Origin: CAYVUM01 sp964619055
GTDB lineage: Bacteria > Pseudomonadota > Alphaproteobacteria > Rhodospirillales > Defluviicoccaceae
Reading direction: 5' to 3'
Assembly (NCBI GenBank): GCA_964619055.1
Contig: CAZUDB010000012.1
Coordinates: 1-64,000 of the forward strand
Length of the DNA stretch: 64,000 nt
In this document: piece after piece, positions 34,366-43,427 of the stretch
Layout: the number at the start of each line of letters is the position of its first letter
Position numbering within the stretch: the stretch's first letter is position 1
Notes under the pieces: model-generated
Told to the model about the DNA's origin: nothing
The model's input: only the letters and a program-made list of their open reading frames with translations
The model's database searches: none
Translations under genes and position numbers: made by a program

Positions 34366-36465
34366 TCAAAGATCGAGCACGACGGCGGATCGCTCACCGC
34401 AGGTGTCGCCTCCGGAATTGGACCTTGGCGTGGAGCAACAAATCAGCACCTCGTCACCGTCGTGATCGGCGCTGGGCTCTTCGACGTAGTCGACGGCACC
34501 GCAGCGCAGTTTGGTCGCGCAGGTGCCGCAGATCCCACTTCGACAAGAAAATTCCGGCGTGAGTCCAGCCGCCTCAGCCAACTCCAGGAGCGTTCCGTGT
34601 TCAGGCGTCCACTGGGCTTCCACGCCCGATGCCGCAAAGCTCACGGTGACCGGTGCCGAAGAGCTGCTTGCCCGCGCCAGCTCCGATGCCGCTTTGTCAT
34701 GGCCCGTCAGAACCGTCGCCGGCCCGAAGGATTCGTAGTGGATGCGCTGCTCGCGAATGCCAAGGGTCGTCAGATCATCGAACAGTGACTGCATGAACAT
34801 TGCCGGTCCACACAGGTAAAAGTCATAATCATCAAGCGGTAGGACCTGTTTGAGCAAGGCGACATCAACATGGCCCTCGCTGTCGAATGTGATGCCCGGG
34901 CGATCCCCGGCCACCGGGTGGCTGTAGCGTACGTGGGCGGTGAAGGCTTCGTTCTCGGCCGCCCACGCCCGAATGTGCGCGCCGAACGCGTGGACTCGGC
35001 CATTACGGGCGCCATGGATGAAGTAAGTTCGGCGAAACCGGCGGGTGCGTCGGCCCTCCTTGAGGATGAAGTTGGCCATGGCGATCATCGGCGTGATCCC
35101 GACGCCGGCGGAGATCAGAGCCACCGGTCGCCGGCTCGAATGATCCAGTACGAAGCTGCCCCTTGGTGCCATGGCCTCCAGGCGAGTACCGACCCGGAAA
35201 TGATCGTGGATATAGGTGGAAACCAGGGCATTCCCGCCCTCCCGCTTGATGGAAAGGCGAAAATGATCACCTCCAGGCGCGTCAGAGATCGTGTAAGTCC
35301 GCTTGACCGGCTCAGCAGACCCCGGAACCGCGAGCCGGATCGGCAGGAACTGACCCGGCTCGTACGACGGCAGCCCGCCACCATCCGCACGCCGCAGGAA
35401 ATAGGAGCAAATGACCTCGCTCTCTCGCTCGATCCGAACGATTCCATAGGGATGATAGGCGTTGCGATCGCGGTCAGCAGCGATTATCGCCGCCGCTTGG
35501 TCCCAACTGCCGGTCTGATCCAGCAGCGGTGAATACTCACCGAACCGGAACGCCAAAGGCAGGCTCCGTTCGACACGGATGACTTCCGCCGCGTGCAAAC
35601 GAATCAGGCGTTCGGCGCCAGCAAACGCGCGGACCTCGTGTCCCTCCCAAACGATCTCAGCCTTGCCCGTCAGATACAGCACGTCACCCCGATCGAAATC
35701 GATGAAGAGCAACCCGGCCTTGGGGTTAAGCTGAATGTTGCCGACTGTGTTGAAGTGATAGTTACCGGCGAAGTCTGGGAACACGAGCGTTCGCTCGTCC
35801 TCGACGCGTACGAAGCCCGGCCGACCACCGCGGTGGGAAACATCTGCGCCCCTTGATGGCGCATTGCGGCCGTCGGCGAAGGCAGTTGCGATAAACAGCG
35901 TATCGGCGTTTTCGATCAGCTTGATGCATGCCGTGTCCAGATGATCGGATTTTAGAACCGGTCGGGGATGATCGGCATGGCTCACTGCCGGCAGCACCTG
36001 GATGTCGCGTGTCTGGATGTACTGCGGGCAGTTGCCGAAGGACTGAACGACGGTGATGGCAAACCCGTCCGGCTCGACGGTTGTTATGCGGCCGGTGAGC
36101 CGGTTGCGTCTCCGCGTCGCGGGCTCGATCCCCAGCACGCCGACATCTCGATCGACGGTAAGCGTGGTGGTGAGGGGATCGCCGAACAGCGGTGGCGCCG
36201 CCACGCGGAGGGTTCGGTCATCGGGAGTATTTAGAAAGCCGGGCTCTCCGGCAACGATTGAGGCCCAAGGCTGACCTCGGTCATCAACGGTCCCGAGCAC
36301 CAGGAACGGCAGTTTTGTGTAGAATTCGCGGTGTTGATCCGGCAGGTAGCTACGAATGACCCGACGCCCGAATGTCTCCAGCTTATCGCGAATGCCGAGC
36401 CGCCGCTGGACGTCCTGCTCGCCTTCGTGGAAGGGCGACTCCTCCAGCCCATCGATGTGTTCCAT
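34366..36465 (-). CDS. Fusion of PNPOx-like, ferredoxin-NAD(P) reductase and 2Fe-2S ferredoxin domains
   Basis: 699 residues. About 40-330: split-barrel flavin domain (REFYTKLPFLVLGTVDDRGQPWAS; later RVEDERTLVFPDFAGN and NPKAGLLFIDF). About 340-570: reductase with FAD motif RTYTISDAP and NAD motif GVGITPMIAM, ending CGPAMFMQSL. About 610-699: plant-type ferredoxin with CRSGICGTC and a distal Cys pair (LICCSTP). Known relatives are annotated as pyridoxamine-oxidase-related FAD-binding or nitric oxide dioxygenase-like proteins. It probably passes electrons from NAD(P)H to a flavin-bound substrate. It is 54 bases downstream of the VOC gene. Confidence 0.87.
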   Translation of the reverse strand: MEHIDGLEESPFHEGEQDVQRRLGIRDKLETFGRRVIRSYLPDQHREFYTKLPFLVLGTVDDRGQPWASIVAGEPGFLNTPDDRTLRVAAPPLFGDPLTTTLTVDRDVGVLGIEPATRRRNRLTGRITTVEPDGFAITVVQSFGNCPQYIQTRDIQVLPAVSHADHPRPVLKSDHLDTACIKLIENADTLFIATAFADGRNAPSRGADVSHRGGRPGFVRVEDERTLVFPDFAGNYHFNTVGNIQLNPKAGLLFIDFDRGDVLYLTGKAEIVWEGHEVRAFAGAERLIRLHAAEVIRVERSLPLAFRFGEYSPLLDQTGSWDQAAAIIAADRDRNAYHPYGIVRIERESEVICSYFLRRADGGGLPSYEPGQFLPIRLAVPGSAEPVKRTYTISDAPGGDHFRLSIKREGGNALVSTYIHDHFRVGTRLEAMAPRGSFVLDHSSRRPVALISAGVGITPMIAMANFILKEGRRTRRFRRTYFIHGARNGRVHAFGAHIRAWAAENEAFTAHVRYSHPVAGDRPGITFDSEGHVDVALLKQVLPLDDYDFYLCGPAMFMQSLFDDLTTLGIREQRIHYESFGPATVLTGHDKAASELARASSSSAPVTVSFAASGVEAQWTPEHGTLLELAEAAGLTPEFSCRSGICGTCATKLRCGAVDYVEEPSADHDGDEVLICCSTPRSNSGGDTCGERSAVVLDL

Positions 36466-36519
36466 GGTCTTCTCCTAGCCGTTCCCCGCCATAGGTCAAA
36501 CTGGCGCGCCCTTGGCGAT

Positions 36520-36930
36520 TTAGGTGCCCGAAGCCACGAACTCCATACGAATGCCGCCGGGTATGGCGCACATCATGTGTTGTGTCGGACCGCCGGCCAG
36601 CGGCTCTGGGGGAAACTCAATCGTGACGTCGTCGGTGGTGGCGAGCGTGCTGTGGAGACGATCAAGCGCCGTTGCATCTTCGACCTTGAGAGCCAGGTGG
36701 TGAAGACCGATCACGGTCTTGCGGTCGAACGGCACAGCTTTCGCCGGCTCGGTCACTTGCCAGAGGGTGATCATGGTGGCGCCGTCGGTGAGGAACACGG
36801 CCGGATAGTCGGGCACCTCCCCCACTTGCGAGAAACCGAGCGTCTCCACAAAGAATGTGCGCGTACGGGCAAGATCGGGAACCGTCAAACCGATGTGGTG
36901 GGCACCTCGGGTAACAGCGGCACTTGGCAT
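36520..36930 (-). CDS. VOC family protein (glyoxalase/dioxygenase superfamily)
   Basis: 136 residues from ATG 36930 (MPSAAVTRGAHHIGLTVPDL). The first beta-alpha-beta module has HHIGLTVPDLARTRTFFVETLGF, the second GLHHLALKVEDATALDRL and a final GIRMEFV with the metal-binding Glu. Small VOC enzymes include glyoxalases, thiol transferases and dioxygenases; the reaction is not decided. It is first in a minus-strand operon with the flavin fusion and divergent from the LysR gene. Confidence 0.82.
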   Translation of the reverse strand: MPSAAVTRGAHHIGLTVPDLARTRTFFVETLGFSQVGEVPDYPAVFLTDGATMITLWQVTEPAKAVPFDRKTVIGLHHLALKVEDATALDRLHSTLATTDDVTIEFPPEPLAGGPTQHMMCAIPGGIRMEFVASGT

Positions 36931-37065
36931 GGTATCGCTCCAGGGTGATAAATCATGAAAAAGTTGGGCATGCGCACCATTGAGCCTCCGGGGCGTCGAT
37001 GCACACGGGCACCTCGGCGCTGCGCCCTCCCCTTCGTGCACCCTTTCAATTTTTAGCGGAACCGC

Positions 37066-37096
37066 CAAAATCTGAAATTCATTGTTTCAGATTTTG
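37066..37096. promoter_or_regulatory. 12-bp perfect inverted repeat between VOC and LysR genes
   Basis: CAAAATCTGAAA, 7 bases, TTTCAGATTTTG. It ends 8 bases before the lysR ATG at 37105 and about 136 bases upstream of the VOC gene, the right place for a LysR or autoregulatory operator. Confidence 0.6.
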
Positions 37097-37104
37097 AGTA
37101 GCTC

Positions 37105-38016
37105 ATGGATCAACTGCGCGCCATGGCTGTGTTCGTAGCCGTTGCCGAGGAGGCCGGCATGGCGCCGGCCGCCCGCCGGTTGCGCATGTCAGCACCGTCG
37201 GTGACCCGGGCGGTGGCGGAGTTGGAGACGCATCTCGGCTGCCGCCTGCTCCACCGCACCACGCGGACGGTTCGCCTAACGGCGGCGGGTGAGCGTTACC
37301 TGGGTGATTGCCGGCGCGTTCTGGCAGAGATCGAGGATGCGGACCGTGCCGTCGCCGGCGTCCACGCGTTGCCCAAGGGCATGGTGGCCGTTACCGCATC
37401 GGTCCTGTTCGGACGTCTCGTGCTGATGCCGATTTTTCTCGATCTTCTGAAAAGCTGTCCAGAGATTGTCATCTCTGGCCTGTTTGTCGATCGCGTGGTC
37501 CATCTGGTGGACGAAGGTATCGACGTTGCGGTCCGAATTGCCGAGTTGCCCAGTTCCGGACTCTCGGCAACACGCGTGGGGTCGGTCCGCCGAGTGCTCT
37601 GCGCGTCGCCCCACTACCTAAAAGAGCACGGTCACCCGGGCACGCCGGCAGATCTCCTAGATCACGATTTGATCGATTTTGTGAACATGGCGCCCGCCGG
37701 GGAATGGAACTTTCGGGACAACGGGCGGACCACCTGCATTCGTCCCCAATCCCGTCTCAAGTTGAATAATGCCGACGCCGCCCTGTCCGCGGCGGTCGCC
37801 GGCCACGGCATCACAAGGATTTTGTCCTATATGATCGCAGCGGATCTGGCGGCCGGCCGCCTCGAGACCGTGCTGGATGATCACGCACCCCCACCCCTTC
37901 CCGTCCACGTGGTTCACAAGGAAGGGGGCTTGACTTCGGCGCGGGTCCGCGCCGTGGTCGATTTTCTGGTGAAGCATCTCCGCGTCCACCCGACGCTAGC
38001 TGAGAACAATTCATGA
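37105..38016 (+). CDS. LysR family transcriptional regulator
   Basis: 303 residues. N-terminal winged HTH: DQLRAMAVFVAVAEEAGMAPAARRL, PSVTRAVAELETHLG, LLHRTTRTVRLTAAG (each quoted in part). The effector domain follows (VVHLVDEGIDVAVRIAELPSS is the usual GxxDVAVR segment). It overlaps the alcohol dehydrogenase start (ATGA) and is divergent from the VOC/fusion operon, so it probably controls both. Confidence 0.93.
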   Translation: MDQLRAMAVFVAVAEEAGMAPAARRLRMSAPSVTRAVAELETHLGCRLLHRTTRTVRLTAAGERYLGDCRRVLAEIEDADRAVAGVHALPKGMVAVTASVLFGRLVLMPIFLDLLKSCPEIVISGLFVDRVVHLVDEGIDVAVRIAELPSSGLSATRVGSVRRVLCASPHYLKEHGHPGTPADLLDHDLIDFVNMAPAGEWNFRDNGRTTCIRPQSRLKLNNADAALSAAVAGHGITRILSYMIAADLAAGRLETVLDDHAPPPLPVHVVHKEGGLTSARVRAVVDFLVKHLRVHPTLAENNS

Positions 38017-39047
38017 GGTCGCGAATGAGAGCGATGGTGCTGGAACGGATTGCGCCCCTCAGCGAGGGCAAGCCGCCGTTACGGCTGACCGACGTGCCGG
38101 TGCCGGACCCTCAAGCGGGCGAAGTTCGCGTAAAGGTATCCGCTTGCGGCGTCTGCCATACGGAGTTGGACGAAATCGAGGGGCGCGCGGCACCGCCACG
38201 CCTTCCGATCATCCTGGGCCACGAAGTGGTGGGCCGGATCGACAAGTTGGGAGCCGGCGTGAACCGGCCTCCGGTCGGAGAGCGAGTGGGCGTGGGTTGG
38301 ATCCACGCATCAACGGGCACAGGCGACGAAAACCTGCAGCCTGAATTCACGGCCACGGGCCGCGACGTCGATGGTGGCTATGCCGAGTTCATGACCGTAC
38401 CTGCCGCGTATGCGTTTGCAATTCCGCCCCTATATACCGATGCGGAAGCGGCACCACTGCTGTGCGCCGGCAGCGTCGGCTATCGCTCCCTGATGCTCGC
38501 GGGGCTCACGGACGGGGAGCCGCTCGGGCTCACCGGCTTTGGCGGCTCGGCCCACCTGGTCCTCCAGATGGCCAGATATCTCTATCCACACTCTCAGGTT
38601 TTTGTGTTTGCCCGCGACGCGGCCGCGCGGACGTTTGCCGAAAGCCTCGGGGCGGCCTGGACCGGTGCCACGACCGATCTGGCACCCGTTCCTTTGCGCG
38701 CCATCATTGACACAACCCCGGCTTGGTTGGCGGTGTTGGCGGCGCTTCGCAACCTTGCTCCCGGCGGTCGGTTGGTCATCAACGCCATTCGCAAGGAGGA
38801 CGGCGACAAAGACGTCCTGCGCGACCTCCGTTACCAGGATCACCTGTGGCTTGAGAAGGAAATCAAGTCCGTTGCGAACGTCACGGGCCGGGACATCGCG
38901 GCATTCCTTCCGCTCGCAGCCAAAATCCCAATCCGCCCGGAGGTGGAGATCTACCCCCTTGAGGCAGCCAACCGGGCCCTGCTTGATCTCAAGCGCGGAC
39001 CGGTCCGCGGTGCAAAGGTGCTATCAATACTGGGGACGGACGCCTGA
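38013..39047 (+). CDS. Zinc-type alcohol dehydrogenase family protein
   Basis: 344 residues from ATG 38013 (ATG 38025 is possible). Catalytic zinc ligands are present: Cys48 in GVCHTEL, His70-Glu71 in LGHEVVG and Cys151 in LLCAGSVGY. The four-Cys structural zinc site is lost: the lobe reads WIHASTGTGDENLQP instead of a Cys-rich loop. The nucleotide motif is GLTGFGGSAHLVLQMA. It is translationally coupled to the LysR gene. Substrate unknown. Confidence 0.88.
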   Translation: MRSRMRAMVLERIAPLSEGKPPLRLTDVPVPDPQAGEVRVKVSACGVCHTELDEIEGRAAPPRLPIILGHEVVGRIDKLGAGVNRPPVGERVGVGWIHASTGTGDENLQPEFTATGRDVDGGYAEFMTVPAAYAFAIPPLYTDAEAAPLLCAGSVGYRSLMLAGLTDGEPLGLTGFGGSAHLVLQMARYLYPHSQVFVFARDAAARTFAESLGAAWTGATTDLAPVPLRAIIDTTPAWLAVLAALRNLAPGGRLVINAIRKEDGDKDVLRDLRYQDHLWLEKEIKSVANVTGRDIAAFLPLAAKIPIRPEVEIYPLEAANRALLDLKRGPVRGAKVLSILGTDA

Positions 39048-39142
39048 CGCGCACATACGCTCACTGACCCGAGCGCGCATCTTTGTGCTCGGGGGAACGC
39101 GTCCATCGATCACGATTTGCTCGCGCAATAAGAGCCGACAAC

Positions 39143-40069
39143 TTAAGCTGCAACCGGTGACACGAACGCGTCCGGCTTCACCGTCAGGATTGAGCGGTCG
39201 ATGCGGCCGAGCACGCTTTCGGCTGTATCGCCGATCAGCAAACCGGGGATGCCGGACCGGGCCGTAGTCGCCATGACCACCACCTCGACGTCGTTATCCT
39301 TTGCCATCTCGGTGATCACCGCCTCCGGCAGGCCTTTGACGAAGTGAACGATCATGTCGGGATTTTTCTCACGGAACGGTTCCACCAAACCATCAAAGCG
39401 CTCTCGATGGCGAACCTCGATGTTACGGATGTAATTGTTGGCTTCCGACTTAGTCACGCGCAGAAACGGCGAATGCTGGATCATGTCCTCGAACGGAACG
39501 TTCCAGGTGTGAACGACGTGCAGCGGTGCCGACTCCAAATAGGCTAGCGATGTGGCAAGCTGCAAAATCTTGATGTTGACCGCCTGCTCGTCCGGATCGC
39601 TCGTGTCCGGATCGATGGCGGCCAGGATGCCTTTTCGATTGGAAGATGGCTGGGGGTCCAGGATCCACAATGGGCACGGGCATTTCCGCAGCAGGTGAAG
39701 GGCGGTAGATCCAAATAGCTTTGGTGGAAACTGACGGCGGCCACGTGCAGTTTTCATGACCAGATCAAACTTGTCCGCTACCACGGTACGGATTACCTCG
39801 ACAAACGGCCGACCGATCAGAATTCGCGTGGTAACATGGAGGCCGCGATCACGTGCCGGCTTAGCCGCTGCGTCCAGTTGCCGTTCCATGTTTTCAACCA
39901 ACTCATTGCGCAGCGGCGCGAGATAGTCAGGCGCATCATCGCTTTCCAGCAAACCGGCGATCGTCAGTCGCGCTGCGTTGGTATCCGCTAGTTCGATGGC
40001 ACGCTCAATGGCGCGATCATGGGCATCGAGCGTGTCCGGAATGACCAAGATATTTCTAAATCGCTTCAT
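39143..40069 (-). CDS. Tandem universal stress protein (UspE-like)
   Basis: 308 residues with two Usp domains. The first (about 1-140) begins RFRNILVIPDTLDAHDRAIE; the second (about 145-300) begins KGILAAIDPDTSDPDEQAV and ends with VVMATTARSGIPGLLIGDTAESVLGRI, the Gx2Gx9G(S/T)-like ATP loop. It overlaps the mnhG stop (ATGA), so it is expressed with the Mrp antiporter genes. A link of Usp to Na+/pH stress is inferred from this coupling. Confidence 0.9.
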   Translation of the reverse strand: MKRFRNILVIPDTLDAHDRAIERAIELADTNAARLTIAGLLESDDAPDYLAPLRNELVENMERQLDAAAKPARDRGLHVTTRILIGRPFVEVIRTVVADKFDLVMKTARGRRQFPPKLFGSTALHLLRKCPCPLWILDPQPSSNRKGILAAIDPDTSDPDEQAVNIKILQLATSLAYLESAPLHVVHTWNVPFEDMIQHSPFLRVTKSEANNYIRNIEVRHRERFDGLVEPFREKNPDMIVHFVKGLPEAVITEMAKDNDVEVVVMATTARSGIPGLLIGDTAESVLGRIDRSILTVKPDAFVSPVAA

Positions 40070-40437
40070 CGGTCCGTCCTTTCTTGATCGGTTTCGGAGG
40101 ACGTGGCGGCGTCGGCACGGGCGGATTGCCAGTCATCGATGACAGACCCGCGCCACAGCGGCACGCCACTCACATAAGCCGCCCGGCCGATCAGGTGGGC
40201 CGCCACGGGCGCCGTAATGAACAGAAAAAGAACGGCCGCCAACGCCCGCGCGGCGATGCCGATGTCTTCCCCATGCACCGCAACGGCAGCCAGGATCAAA
40301 CACGCGCCGAGAGTTCCGGCCTTCGTTGCGGCGTGCATCCGGATATAGACGTCCTGCATCCGGACAAGGCCAAGGGCCGCAACGAACAGGAGCGCGGCAC
40401 CGGAAAGGAGCAGGACGGAGGTTACGATATCGGTCAT
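40066..40437 (-). CDS. mrpG: Mrp Na+/H+ antiporter subunit G
   Basis: 123 residues, three membrane helices. LVRMQDVYIRMHAATKAGTLGA is the conserved MrpG block (…YxRxHAAxKxxTLG). Seventh gene of the Mrp operon; start overlaps mrpF. The C-terminal ~35 residues are hydrophilic and variable. Confidence 0.93.
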   Translation of the reverse strand: MTDIVTSVLLLSGAALLFVAALGLVRMQDVYIRMHAATKAGTLGACLILAAVAVHGEDIGIAARALAAVLFLFITAPVAAHLIGRAAYVSGVPLWRGSVIDDWQSARADAATSSETDQERTDR

Positions 40438-40781
40438 TGCGCAGTCTTCGGCCGAACCGCCCCTGCATCGTCAGTGCCGCCCGCAGGGTCCGGATCAGCC
40501 GGTATCCGGCGTTCCACATAGCGGGCGAATGCGACCGTGCCGAGAAAGGCGATCAACGCGAGTGCCAATGCTACGTCGAGAAACGCAGCTTCGCCCGCGG
40601 ATACCGCGAAGACGGCCGCAAACGCCACCATCAGAATGCCGAGAACGTCGAGGGCCACGACCCGGTCAGCAGCGCTTGGCCCTTTAATCAAGCGCCACGC
40701 CACGCCGACGGCCGCGACCAAAATGACCACAGACGATACAAAGGTGGCCATGGCCAACAGGCTCGATTCAGTGCCATTCAT
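40434..40781 (-). CDS. mrpF: Mrp Na+/H+ antiporter subunit F
   Basis: 115 residues, three membrane helices. The RLIKGPSAADRVVALDVLGI block (GPxxADRxxALD) is the MrpF signature. A Pro/Asp-rich tail follows the last helix. Overlaps mrpE and mrpG by 4 bases each. Confidence 0.93.
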   Translation of the reverse strand: MNGTESSLLAMATFVSSVVILVAAVGVAWRLIKGPSAADRVVALDVLGILMVAFAAVFAVSAGEAAFLDVALALALIAFLGTVAFARYVERRIPADPDPAGGTDDAGAVRPKTAQ

Positions 40782-41116
40782 TCAAATACCTCCCGGACCT
40801 TCCGTTCAAAGCCGCTCTTGATGGCCTCCCGCTCAGCCTCCGGATCGTCAATGAACATGATGTGGACATAGAGACAGCTTCGATCCGACGCCACCTCCAG
40901 CGACAGCGATCCGGGCGTGAGCGATATCAAGTTGCCGAGCACGGTGATCGCAACGTCGGTCTTAATGTCCAGGGGAACGGCGACAATACCGGGCTTGGCC
41001 CGCGAACGCGGTGTCAGCACATCGTGCGCCACCCGGATATTGGAAACCACCAGTTCGTAACCGAACAAGGCCACCAGCCCGCACGCCTTCCACAGCCGGT
41101 ATAGAAACCGCCCCAT
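40778..41116 (-). CDS. mrpE: Mrp Na+/H+ antiporter subunit E
   Basis: 112 residues with an N-terminal hydrophobic region and the MrpE core (ITVLGNLISLTPGSLSLEV, then LYVHIMFIDDPE). Shorter than the ~160 residues usual for many MrpE proteins because only one or two N-terminal helices remain. Shares one base with mrpD. Confidence 0.9.
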   Translation of the reverse strand: MGRFLYRLWKACGLVALFGYELVVSNIRVAHDVLTPRSRAKPGIVAVPLDIKTDVAITVLGNLISLTPGSLSLEVASDRSCLYVHIMFIDDPEAEREAIKSGFERKVREVFE

Positions 41117-42612
41117 TACGGCGCTCCCAGGACGCGTGCCACATAGGCGTCGGGTTTTGACAATTGATCAGCTGCCCCAGCGGCCATTTCGAGAAACGGT
41201 TCCGCCCACAAACCCATGACAATCATAGAGCCCGTCATCACGAGCATGGGTCCGAAATAACCGACCCATTCCCGTGAGGTGAGCGCCGGCGCCGCCTCGA
41301 TGCCGGCGGGTTTGGGCTTCCAGAACGCCTGCATCCAGATCTTTGTCATGGAGTAAAGCGTTATCAGGCCAACCAGCAATGCTGCGGCAGCGAACACATA
41401 GGCATCAATGCGGAGGCTCGCGTCGACCAGCAGTAGCTTTGCCCAGAAGCCTGACAGAGGCGGCATGCCCGCCAGTGACAAGGCCGAAATCAGAAACACT
41501 GCCGACAACAATGGCGCTGCCACGTACAGCCCACCCAGCGATTTCAGCTCGAAGGACGTACCGAGCCGGTTGATGGCGCCACTCGCCAAAATCAGGTTGG
41601 TTTTGGCAATGATGTTGTGGACCAGGTAGAACACCGCACCCACAAAGCTGAGCGTCGTGAACAGGGCAAGGCCGAGCACGATGTAACCGATCTGACTGAT
41701 GATGTGGAACGACAGGATGCGCCGCACATCCGTCTGTGCGGCGGCACCGAGCACGCCGACGACCATGGTCGTGACCGCCACAACGAGCAGCAGCGGCTGA
41801 AGAAACCCGGGCGCATCCGCAAACACCACGGTTACCATCCGGATCAGGGCGTAAACGCCCACTTTCGTTAACAAGGCAGCGAAGATCGCCGTCACGGTGA
41901 CGGACGGCGTGTGGTACGACGCTGGCAGCCAGAAAAACAGCGGGAATACAGCGGCCTTGATGCCGAAGGCGATCACGAACAGCACGCCGACGGCCGACAT
42001 GAGGCCCTGGTTCTCCACCTGCGGCACAAGGCGATACAGCTCCGCCATGTTGAGGCTGCCGGTGGCGCCGTAGAGCAGGCCCACCGCGGTCAGGAACAGG
42101 ATGGTGGAGACCAGGTTGATCGCCACATACTTGACGCCGCCGTCGAGTTGTTCGCGTTCCCCGCCCAACACCAGCAAGGCGAAGGAGGCGATCATCATCA
42201 CCTCGAACCATACGTAGAGGTTGAAGATGTCGCCGGCGAGGAAGGCACCGCTGACCCCGGCGAGCAGGATGTGATAAAGCGCGTGAAATCCGACGCGCTG
42301 GCGGCTGGCGTCCACCTCCACGAGCGCATAGACGGCGATCAAAAAACCCATAAAACCGGTGATGAACACCATAATCGCCGCAAGCATGTCCGCCACCAGC
42401 GTGATCCCGAACGGTGCGGCCCAATCGCCAACCTGTGCCGCCTGGATGCCATCCGTCGAGACCACGCTAAGCAGCGCGATAGAGGCAACAAGCAACAGAG
42501 CTGCGCCGGCAACACTGATCACGCGTACGATGAGCGGCCGACCGTGGGCTAACACACTCGCCACGGCGGTGCTTAGCGGAATGATGATGGGGAGAACGAG
42601 CAGCCAGGTCAT
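41116..42612 (-). CDS. mrpD: Mrp Na+/H+ antiporter subunit D
   Basis: 498 residues, about 14 membrane helices. It belongs to the NuoN/NuoM-like antiporter family: conserved Glu in YVWFEVMMIASFALL, Lys in AFGIKAAVFPLFFWLPASYH and FKSL/LASGAINRLG region. It forms the proton path of the complex together with MrpA. Starts MTWLLVLPIIIPL. Confidence 0.94.
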   Translation of the reverse strand: MTWLLVLPIIIPLSTAVASVLAHGRPLIVRVISVAGAALLLVASIALLSVVSTDGIQAAQVGDWAAPFGITLVADMLAAIMVFITGFMGFLIAVYALVEVDASRQRVGFHALYHILLAGVSGAFLAGDIFNLYVWFEVMMIASFALLVLGGEREQLDGGVKYVAINLVSTILFLTAVGLLYGATGSLNMAELYRLVPQVENQGLMSAVGVLFVIAFGIKAAVFPLFFWLPASYHTPSVTVTAIFAALLTKVGVYALIRMVTVVFADAPGFLQPLLLVVAVTTMVVGVLGAAAQTDVRRILSFHIISQIGYIVLGLALFTTLSFVGAVFYLVHNIIAKTNLILASGAINRLGTSFELKSLGGLYVAAPLLSAVFLISALSLAGMPPLSGFWAKLLLVDASLRIDAYVFAAAALLVGLITLYSMTKIWMQAFWKPKPAGIEAAPALTSREWVGYFGPMLVMTGSMIVMGLWAEPFLEMAAGAADQLSKPDAYVARVLGAP

Positions 42613-42621
42613 CGCACCGTC

Positions 42622-43029
42622 TCAGGCGGCCTGACGAGGTGCGGTGGGCGGATCGGTCTCCGCGGATGTGCCCTCTACCGGCTCGGCGGCGCGCATCGCC
42701 TCGGTATCGGTGGTGCCCAGCGCTCGGTAGGCGCGTTCAGCCAGGATCAGGGCAAAGGCGATCAAGCCAAAACCGATGACGATCGCCGTCAATACAAGGG
42801 CCTGAGGCAGTGCGTTGGCAACGTTCTCGTTGAGACCTTGCGCACCAGGCGGAACAATCGCGGGCTTACCCCACGTTAGCCCGCCAGCCAAAAATATCAC
42901 GAGGTTCGCGGCATTGCTGATCAGCACCAGCCCGAACAGAATGCGGACGAGCGATCGCTCCAGCATCAGGTAAGCGCCAACGCCGAACAACAAGCCGATG
43001 GTTAGGGCCAAGCCCACCTGGGCGGTCAA
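42622..43029 (-). CDS. mrpC: Mrp Na+/H+ antiporter subunit C
   Basis: 135 residues, NuoK-like, three helices: LFGVGAYLMLERSLVRILFGLVLISNAANL (quoted in part) and ALPQALVLTAIVIGFGLIAF. The start is TTG 43029, overlapping the mrpB stop (TTGA), or a GTG four codons later. Hydrophilic Thr/Pro tail of about 30 residues. Confidence 0.92.
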   Translation of the reverse strand: MTAQVGLALTIGLLFGVGAYLMLERSLVRILFGLVLISNAANLVIFLAGGLTWGKPAIVPPGAQGLNENVANALPQALVLTAIVIGFGLIAFALILAERAYRALGTTDTEAMRAAEPVEGTSAETDPPTAPRQAA

Positions 43030-43427
43030 GATTCATCCTCCAGAGCGAAAACGAGGATCAGCACCGTCCCAAACACGGCGAGGTACACACCCACGTCAAA
43101 CAACAGCGGCGTTCCCAGCGGCAAACCGGCCACGGTCATCCAACGCCCCGTCAAGAACGGCTCTCCACCAAGGGCCGCCGCGAAACCCGCACCCAAAGCC
43201 AGTCCCACTCCAAGCCCGGCCACCGTCGACGGGCGGACCCGTAAGGCACGCCGTGCCGCCTCCACGCCATCGGAGAGGACGAGCAGAATGAAGCCAGACG
43301 CTGCAGTTAGGCCGCCGATGAACCCGCCTCCGGGTGAATTGTGGCCGCGGATCAGCAAAAACAGCGAGAACGCGACCATCAGCAGAACGACGGCCTGCGA
43401 CGCCGTCTTGAGAATGATGGAATTCAT
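43026..43427 (-). CDS. mrpB: Mrp Na+/H+ antiporter subunit B
   Basis: 133 residues, four helices. LLIRGHNSPGGGFIGGL is the diagnostic MrpB motif (xGHxxPGGGFxGG). Overlaps mrpA by 4 bases. Confidence 0.94.
   Translation of the reverse strand: MNSIILKTASQAVVLLMVAFSLFLLIRGHNSPGGGFIGGLTAASGFILLVLSDGVEAARRALRVRPSTVAGLGVGLALGAGFAAALGGEPFLTGRWMTVAGLPLGTPLLFDVGVYLAVFGTVLILVFALEDES

Noticed and set aside
39048..39142. Possible small gene between alcohol dehydrogenase and usp
   Set aside because: Only about 95 bases between convergent genes and no open frame with features.
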